Positions 6,988 through 11,736 of a DNA stretch of 11,736 bases are shown here, piece by piece. This DNA comes from G023898405 sp964368985. Lineage in GTDB: Bacteria; Myxococcota; UBA727; JABDBI01. Position numbers and translations under genes: made by a program. Each line of letters begins with the position of its first letter. The first letter of the stretch is position 1. The notes beneath the pieces are model-generated. The model was not told the origin of the DNA. It saw nothing but the letters and a program-made list of their open reading frames with translations, and made no database searches. Location: contig CAYJDW010000084.1 in NCBI GenBank assembly GCA_964368985.1, positions 1 to 11,736 on the forward strand, read 5' to 3'.

Positions 6988-7905
6988 ATGAAAAAGTTGC
7001 TCTTTTTGTTTGCCTCACTTTTTATTATTTCTACTAACTTAAGCGCCGCCATCTCTGATGACTTGGAAGCCATTACTGCAAAAAATATTGCTATCGGAAT
7101 TGTTGATCAGCTAAAGGCGCAAGGCGAATTTGCTAACGCTGATGAAGCTACCTTGGACATGGCCAAAGAACTCGTGACTTCGATCGTAAACAATCCAAAT
7201 CTTCTGGATGATTTTAAAAATGGTGATCTTGTCCTCGACGAACAATTTGTCGCTGATTATTTTATTAAAGATACCATTCAATCGATCGGCACAACCGTTA
7301 GTAGTGTTGGTAGCAGTATAGTGAACACTCTTTCTGGCATTGGTGGCAGAGTATTTAGCACCATCAAGGATCTAGCGGGTGGTATTGCCTCAATCGCCAA
7401 TAAGGCCTTAAGCGCTATCACTGATAACGACGCGGTGATGTTTTTGCTCGAAACCGGTATCGGAATTTTTAATAAACTTATTCCCATCGGTGCGACTGTT
7501 TTAGGTTCGGCTTTGCTCTTCATTCCTGGGGCTGAGGTTCTTATACCGGTAGTGGCTGCAGTAACGCCTATATTGATGGCGGTTGTTACGCCTACGAATG
7601 TGACCACTGCTTTAAAAGTTGCTGCCGCGACCGCCAAATTGGCCGATGCTTTCCTTAATCGTGACAAGGCTTCGCTCGCTGCAGGAAGCTCCATGGTCTT
7701 GGCTCTCGAGGCAAAATCTCAAAAGGTATCGAAAAAAGAAGCTGGGAAAGCTCTCAAAATGGGACTTGCAGGCGGAAAGGCCATTCAAGAGTTTTTGCAC
7801 AAGAACCTGAAAAAATTATCGAAGACTGAGCGTCGACAATTGACCTTAGCTGCGGATAAGGCCAATAAGCTCACGACTCTGCTCGACACTAAGAAACTAA
7901 AATAA
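6988..7905 (+). CDS. Exported protein with long hydrophobic segment, unknown function
   Basis: The product has 305 residues and is not recognised. A textbook signal peptide covers residues 1-20 (MKKLLFLFASLFIISTNLSA). After an acidic helical part (22-95) comes a Gly/Ser-rich amphipathic region (about 100-142). A hydrophobic stretch follows at about 164-201 (LIPIGATVLGSALLFIPG and beyond, rich in Ala, Val, Pro and Gly), long enough for a membrane hairpin. The tail (about 243-305) is lysine-rich (KVSKKEAGKALKMG, HKNLKKLSKTERR). This is the build of a membrane-active or membrane-anchored exported protein; a pore-forming role is only a guess. CGGAG lies seven bases before the ATG. It is divergent from the accC operon and convergent with dcd, so it stands alone. 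Confidence 0.8.
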   Translation: MKKLLFLFASLFIISTNLSAAISDDLEAITAKNIAIGIVDQLKAQGEFANADEATLDMAKELVTSIVNNPNLLDDFKNGDLVLDEQFVADYFIKDTIQSIGTTVSSVGSSIVNTLSGIGGRVFSTIKDLAGGIASIANKALSAITDNDAVMFLLETGIGIFNKLIPIGATVLGSALLFIPGAEVLIPVVAAVTPILMAVVTPTNVTTALKVAAATAKLADAFLNRDKASLAAGSSMVLALEAKSQKVSKKEAGKALKMGLAGGKAIQEFLHKNLKKLSKTERRQLTLAADKANKLTTLLDTKKLK

Positions 7906-7922
7906 ACCACGCGTGGTTATTT
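7900..7922. terminator. Possible bidirectional terminator overlapping the stop codon
   Basis: The perfect 14-bp palindrome AACCACGCGTGGTT (7905-7918) is flanked by AAATAA on the left and TTATTT on the right, which extend the stem with one bulged A. The TAA stop of the gene at 6988-7905 lies within it. The T tract is interrupted, so efficiency is uncertain. Confidence 0.4.
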
Positions 7923-7978
7923 GCGAGTGTAGCGCGGCAATTCAGGCCTTTGCCTTATTTGCCGCGCTACACTCGCAA
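7921..7978. repeat. Perfect 20-bp inverted repeat (REP/MITE-like)
   Basis: The arms 7921-7940 (TTGCGAGTGTAGCGCGGCAA) and 7959-7978 are exact reverse complements. They enclose an 18-base loop that contains a small hairpin of its own (AGGC 7944-7947 / GCCT 7952-7955). Read on the minus strand the element begins GTCATTGCGAG. From memory, similar beginnings occur in dispersed palindromic repeats of several bacterial genomes. It is GC-richer than its surroundings and fills the gap between two convergent genes, so it could also stop transcription from both sides. Confidence 0.8.
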
Positions 7979-7985
7979 TGACGGC

Positions 7986-8519
7986 TTAAAAATTGCGCCA
8001 CATCTGGGATTCTTTCGGCAAAGGACTTTTGTCGTTATATTTGGCGCTGGCCTTTTGGTCATAAGGGGTCAGAATCTCGCCCTTGGTTTCAAAATAAATG
8101 ATTTGTCCGATGGGCATGCCCGCATAGACACGAACGGGAACCTTCGCTGAGATTTCCAAGGTCCAATAATTCTTAAAACCCACATCGCCCTTACCTGCGG
8201 TTGCATGAATGTCGATGCCCAGGCGCCCAACGCTTGATTTGCCTTCTAAAAAAGGCACATGACTATGAGTTTCCGTGTATTCCTCGGTCACGCCTAAATA
8301 GAGCTGATCAGGTTTTAAGACAAAACCTTCAGGTGGGATTTCAAAATAGCTGATGGGATTGGCTTTTTTGGCATCGAGTATGGGCACGGTGTAGGTAGCG
8401 AGAGTTTTGCCCAAATGCACGTCATAGCTGTTGGTACCTAAACATGCATCACGAAAGGGTTCGATCACAATCGAGCCTTTCTTTATTTCTTGGCGTATGG
8501 ACTGATCCGATAAAATCAT
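7986..8519 (-). CDS. dcd: dCTP deaminase
   Basis: The product has 177 residues, the usual size for this family. It belongs to the trimeric dUTPase/dCTP deaminase fold and converts dCTP to dUTP (and ammonia), feeding dTTP synthesis. It starts MILSDQSIRQEI and has the family signature GKSSVGRLGIDIHATAG (about 91-107) followed by GDVGFKN and TLEIS. The Glu in TLE is the expected general base. GMPIGQIIYF and a C-terminal KYNDK segment match the part that closes over the nucleotide. The SSVGRLG form also occurs in bifunctional dCTP deaminase/dUTPases, so dUMP as product cannot be excluded. AGGGGA stands before the ATG. The promoter at 8555-8583 is nearly identical to that of accC. Confidence 0.93.
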   Translation of the reverse strand: MILSDQSIRQEIKKGSIVIEPFRDACLGTNSYDVHLGKTLATYTVPILDAKKANPISYFEIPPEGFVLKPDQLYLGVTEEYTETHSHVPFLEGKSSVGRLGIDIHATAGKGDVGFKNYWTLEISAKVPVRVYAGMPIGQIIYFETKGEILTPYDQKASAKYNDKSPLPKESQMWRNF

Positions 8520-8548
8520 GGTCTTTTCCCCTGCAAACTCAATGTTCG

Positions 8549-8585
8549 CGCCAAACTATGGCATTTTTGACAGTAAATCTGAAGG
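8549..8585 (-). promoter_or_regulatory. Promoter of dcd, shared with the carboxylase operon
   Basis: On the minus strand, TTCAGA (8578-8583) and CATAGT (8555-8560) are 17 bases apart, with TGC before the -10 box, giving a leader of about 29 bases. The block from CTTCAGATTT through AAATGCCATAG to TTGGCG, and a nearby CATTGA, are shared with the accC upstream region in the same orientation and at the same distance. Confidence 0.6.
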
Positions 8586-8689
8586 CATGAAAAGGCATTT
8601 ACCATTTTTAATGCTGAAATTTAGGTTTTAAAACGTTAAGAATGGGCAAGAGCCTATGCTCGCGATTAAAATTTTTTTTAGGTAATTTT

Positions 8690-9259
8690 ATGAAATATTC
8701 TCTAGTTATAATAAGCGGCCTTCTCATTGCAAGTTCCCTTTCAGCCAAGTTTTCCGGCATTCCCGTGAGAGCGGATCCTCCGCGCGAACGAGAAGAAGAA
8801 AAGCCACTTAGAGTAGAAGACCCTACGCCTGATATAATCACTCCGAACCTAGTCCGCCTGCTTATTAATGCTCAAAGAATTGATGAGCCTTTGCGAGCAA
8901 GAGAAGAAGAAAATCTTAATCAACTTGCACGTCTCTTTAGAAAACTCTCTGAGCGCTCCGATTATGAAGCAGCAGAACTTTCGGAAATTGTTTATCGCAG
9001 TCAGCTTAGCTCGGTAACAAAAATTAATTTAATTGCAGCACTTTTTTTGGGCAAAGTGGATTCGGAGCGCTCGCTCAGTGCCGATGATATCGATGCTCTC
9101 CGGAAAGTGAGCGACCGAGCCGAGTTGTTTACGTGGGACATTCGTCGAGAATTAATTAGAGCAATAAAGCTTGCCTATCCGAAGACACCCCGATCTCTTT
9201 TGGACGACCTGCAAAGCCTGCGCGCCGCTATTGAAGATAATCGCAGTAGAGATCGTTAG
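8690..9259 (+). CDS. Small charged exported protein, unknown function
   Basis: The product has 189 residues and is not recognised. A signal peptide covers residues 1-19 (MKYSLVIISGLLIASSLSA). The mature part is unusually rich in Arg and Glu, begins with a Pro-rich, probably disordered stretch (PVRADPPREREEEKPLRVED), and continues as predicted amphipathic helices without cysteines. An in-frame ATG at 8642 would add 16 residues ahead of the signal peptide. The start at 8690 is preferred because it gives a normal signal peptide and has AGG about eight bases upstream. It is divergent from dcd and convergent with the broken RCC1-like gene; no clear terminator was seen after it. Confidence 0.7.
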   Translation: MKYSLVIISGLLIASSLSAKFSGIPVRADPPREREEEKPLRVEDPTPDIITPNLVRLLINAQRIDEPLRAREEENLNQLARLFRKLSERSDYEAAELSEIVYRSQLSSVTKINLIAALFLGKVDSERSLSADDIDALRKVSDRAELFTWDIRRELIRAIKLAYPKTPRSLLDDLQSLRAAIEDNRSRDR

Positions 9260-9364
9260 GTAACTTAGCCTGCCACCGGATTTTTAGAAAATAAACTAAA
9301 GATAGGCGAGTTTTCTTTTGGTTAAATTATTTAATCCTCGCGGGACCAGGGCTTATGTGTTTAT

Positions 9365-10284
9365 CTACCACAAGGTACGTACATCAATATTCTTAATGGT
9401 GTGGTTCGTTTTGAGAATAGTAATAATACTAAAACGATCTGCTTTATAGCTATTGTTGTAGCACACGCTATTCAACACATCTTCTTCTGAGAAGCCCAGG
9501 GGCGATACCAGCGTGTTTTCTGGTATCGGTCTGCCATCCTTATAGAAGTTTCCACAGGCAGTTAAATAATCTATTCCCTGCTTTGAAGCAATTATTTTTT
9601 TGTACTTCAGCGTCTCCGGATCGGAGATATTGGGTACGGCACGAAAACGAAAGCCCATACCAACCAGTTTTAACTGCCCGCTTCGAAGAATATAGTAGGT
9701 CCTAGTTTCGTCACCCGGGAAATAATCCAACACAGGCTCACCGAGAGGCTCACCTGAACCCCGCAGATTGTCTCCCATACAATGCACGCGGCCATCATTG
9801 GCCGCGGTGGCGCAAATCCGACCACTTCCCACTTTCAAATATAAAAATTGTTTCTGTGAAAAATCTTCGCGCTCGCTGGTAGCCGTAATTCCATGTTGGC
9901 TCGGCAAGTCGTGGGCATTATATCTTATTTGCCCCGAGTTTTTGGTGAAAATGGGTATATCCGGTCCAACGCAAGCTAATCTGCCATTCATTTTAATAAA
10001 GCATGTCATGCTATCGCCGCAGGCAATATCCTTTATGGGCTCATGTGGAACATCTAGCCATTTCCCCCCCAACAGACGGGGATGCGATCAAGTACATCGT
10101 CCATTAGGATGCCGCAGCTAAAAGAAAATGCTGCAGCTACCTTGAAGAATTTGGCATTAGTTACATCAATTTTTTGTTGTACGTTTCTTGCCTTGCTCAA
10201 GTCGCATTCGTTATTCAAGTTTATTCCCGTGCATTTTGCGTTATCTAGAATCTTATTTTCAAATTGAGGTTGAAAAAGATGAAA
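9365..10284 (-). pseudogene. Broken RCC1-repeat protein gene
   Basis: Two minus-strand frames together encode an RCC1-like beta-propeller fragment. Frame one runs from about 10284 to 10057 and contains FFKVAAAFSFSCGIL and PVCWG. Frame two, from 10072 to the TAG at 9365, continues with IKDIACGDSMTCFIKMNGRL and LKVGSGRICATAANDGRVHC. These are degenerate repeats of the type Cys-Gly-x4-Gly-x-Val-x-Cys-x-Gly. The frames meet at a run of seven G (plus-strand C7, 10064-10070); five or eight G would join them as CWG(G)KWLDV. The 5' end is also missing: the upstream frame has no ATG and no signal peptide and closes at a stop at 10285-10287, inside the first codons of the divergent GTPase gene. RCC1-type propellers bind proteins; in bacteria such proteins are often exported. 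A downstream TTG-started product of 235 residues is possible but unlikely to be the native form. Confidence 0.7.
10266..10269 (+). promoter_or_regulatory. Ribosome binding site fixing the GTPase start
   Basis: GAGG lies nine bases before the ATG at 10279. An upstream in-frame TTG (10264) overlaps this site and would place extra charged residues before the signal peptide, so 10279 is the better start. Confidence 0.6.
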
Positions 10285-11565
10285 TTAAAAAAAATCGTAG
10301 TTCTATTTTTGCTAGCGATGCAGACCCCTCTCTTAGCGATGAATCATGGCCCCATTCCCGAGGAAAGGATGCCCAGGTTGCTCATCCTCGGCAAGACGGG
10401 GGCTGGTAAAAGTACCATGATAAATGCTCTGTATAACCTTGCTATAGGAACTCAAGCTGGCGACTTTCCCAAAAAGTTTCCTATTCGCACTGAATTTCAA
10501 GCGTGTAATGTCCCACAATATGCGGATAGCCAGGCAGAAAATCTTGCTAGTACAACCGAATCTACCACAATGGACCCAATTGAATACATTGCGCAAGGAA
10601 ATGGATTTGTCTTAAAAATGATTGATACGCCAGGAGCCGCCGATACGCGGGACGTGAATTGGGATCGTCGCAACAACCAAAAAATTGCTGACTTTGTCGA
10701 GAGAAGGGGTAGCTTTAATGCGATTTGCATTGTGCTAAAAAACACGGCAAATAGAATAAGCGTCGAAGAATTATACCTATTTGAGCAGATCAAATCTGTT
10801 ATTCCCCGAGGAGCATATAATCGAATTTTCTTTCTGATTAGCAATGCCTTTACAGAGGGTCCAAATATCGAGTCATTTATACGTGGTGTTGGGTTACCCA
10901 TCGATAATATTTTCTATTTTGAGAACTTAGCTATGACGCGGGTGGGTCATATTGATTTTAACGCTGCAACTAATGCTGCCGGTGAGCTTAATAGGCGAAA
11001 CGGTCCGAACAGGATTGCCTCTATTGTTAGAGAAAGCTGGGCAGATTCTCAAGCTGAGTTTGAGGAGTTAAAAAATAAAGCGATTGCACTTGGGCCATAT
11101 TCTTCGAATGAAATGCAAAGAATTGGCCGGGTAATGAGGGATGCCAATCCGAAAATTAGGATGGCTGCCAACCTAATGCTTACACTCGAAGGTTCGGAAG
11201 ATGGATTGGAAAGTCTTCGCCGTGCTTTGCAAATTGCAACTATAGAACTTAACCAAGCATATACAAACGATGCGAGGGCGAGAGCCGAACGCGAATATGC
11301 CTTGGCTGACCAGCTAAACTTTTGCACTGCGGCATTCGATAATTGCCGCCGAGAGGTAGAGCAATTTACGAATGACGTGGCCAGATTATATGTGGAGCTA
11401 GGCCAAGTAAGCATGGGTTCCATAGACTTTCACATTGGTGAATATTACGACGTACTGATTCGCAAGGAAGGCGATAATCGAAATAAGGCACAGCTTACTT
11501 ATGATAGGCAATTCTATCTCGAAGTAGTTCATCGCATGCAGGGACAACGTGCAAACCGCAGGTAG
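10279..11565 (+). CDS. Exported AIG1/GIMAP-like GTPase
   Basis: The product has 428 residues. Residues 1-20 form a signal peptide (KLKK, then IVVLFLLAM, cleavage probably after PLLA), with no lipobox cysteine. Residues 32-200 are a P-loop GTPase domain: LLILGKTGAGKSTMINAL (34-51, Walker A GKTGAGKST 38-46), a Ser/Thr-rich STTESTT (91-97) that may hold the G2 threonine, MIDTPGAADTRD (114-125, Walker B/G3), NAICIVLKNTANRI (147-160), and FFLISNA (184-190) where G4 is expected. NKxD is not present, as in AIG1-like families. The pattern DTPG-x2-DTR, then D-x2-N, then NAICIVLK resembles eukaryotic AIG1/GIMAP and stonustoxin-type P-loop proteins, by recollection. Residues 230-428 are mostly charged helix. 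A GTPase with an export signal is unusual, as GTP is cytosolic, and fits a protein delivered into another cell. The gene cuts into the 5' end of the RCC1-like gene. Confidence 0.85.
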   Translation: MKLKKIVVLFLLAMQTPLLAMNHGPIPEERMPRLLILGKTGAGKSTMINALYNLAIGTQAGDFPKKFPIRTEFQACNVPQYADSQAENLASTTESTTMDPIEYIAQGNGFVLKMIDTPGAADTRDVNWDRRNNQKIADFVERRGSFNAICIVLKNTANRISVEELYLFEQIKSVIPRGAYNRIFFLISNAFTEGPNIESFIRGVGLPIDNIFYFENLAMTRVGHIDFNAATNAAGELNRRNGPNRIASIVRESWADSQAEFEELKNKAIALGPYSSNEMQRIGRVMRDANPKIRMAANLMLTLEGSEDGLESLRRALQIATIELNQAYTNDARARAEREYALADQLNFCTAAFDNCRREVEQFTNDVARLYVELGQVSMGSIDFHIGEYYDVLIRKEGDNRNKAQLTYDRQFYLEVVHRMQGQRANRR

Positions 11566-11589
11566 GTAGCTGGTCTTTGATATTTGTAG

Positions 11590-11620
11590 ATCGCTGGTTA
11601 TCGAAACCAGCGATTTTATT
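11590..11620 (+). terminator. Strong intrinsic terminator after the GTPase gene
   Basis: ATCGCTGGTT (11590-11599) pairs perfectly with AACCAGCGAT (11605-11614) around a five-base loop, followed by TTTATTATT. It starts 25 bases after the GTPase stop codon and ends that transcript. The remaining bases to 11736 hold no gene or other structure that I recognise. Confidence 0.85.
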
Positions 11621-11736
11621 ATCTTAAGCTCTAGGCCTAAAGGATGTGCTCAATTTCTTAGGTCCAAGATGCGTATTTTTTGAGTCTGTAAATAATTCTG
11701 TGTAAGTAGCGATTTCTCACTGAGTAAAGCGGTCAC

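Noticed and set aside
7278..7694. Minus-strand open frame of 138 codons opposite the exported protein gene
   Set aside because: It lies fully inside the gene at 6988-7905, which has a good ribosome site and signal peptide. The Ala/Val/Pro-rich translation is what the reverse strand of such a gene would give.
8567..8572. TTGACA, a perfect -35 box on the plus strand before the gene at 8690
   Set aside because: No -10-like hexamer occurs 15 to 19 bases downstream, and the site lies within the better supported dcd promoter on the other strand.
1..11736. CRISPR array, insertion sequence, integrase or prophage genes
   Set aside because: I found no regularly spaced direct repeats with spacers and no transposase or integrase motifs. 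The inverted repeats seen are short and without a coding core.

Overview
The window looks like a chromosomal stretch of a Gram-negative bacterium. Evidence is the Sec-type signal peptides, clear Shine-Dalgarno sites, sigma70-like promoters and bacterial-type metabolic genes. Base composition is moderate and leans AT-rich between genes. No rRNA, tRNA, transposase or phage gene was recognised, so a precise taxon cannot be given. The many exported proteins of unusual type, one of them eukaryote-like, suggest a host-associated, intracellular or predatory lifestyle. That is inference.

Layout. Positions 24-1541 (minus) encode an exported 505-residue protein whose N-terminal half resembles bacterial EndoU RNases. 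Positions 1542-2148 hold no credible gene but are rich in palindromes and include one terminator-like hairpin. Positions 2149-2472 (minus) encode a small exported protein. Positions 2582-2914 (minus) hold a remnant of a serine alpha/beta-hydrolase. Positions 3053-6783 (minus) are a three-gene acyl-CoA carboxylase operon in the order biotin carboxylase, carboxyltransferase, biotin carrier protein; these would act together, most likely to make malonyl-CoA or a related product. Positions 6988-7905 (plus) encode an exported protein with a long hydrophobic segment and a lysine-rich tail. A 20-bp perfect inverted repeat at 7921-7978 lies between it and the convergent dCTP deaminase gene (7986-8519, minus). 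Positions 8690-9259 (plus) encode a small charged exported protein. Positions 9365-10284 (minus) are a broken RCC1-repeat gene. It has lost its 5' end at the start of a divergent gene (10279-11565, plus) for an exported AIG1/GIMAP-like GTPase, which ends in a strong terminator.

Two layers are interleaved. The housekeeping layer is the carboxylase operon and dcd, which share an almost identical promoter plus leader (about 6811-6848 and 8549-8585, minus strand). The accessory layer is a set of signal-peptide proteins of unknown or toxin/effector-like type, with pseudogenes and palindromes among them. The most notable items are the exported eukaryote-like GTPase, the RCC1 gene broken at a G7 tract and cut at the GTPase start, the EndoU-like exported protein, the shared promoter, and a carrier protein with an apparent extra biotinyl-like domain.
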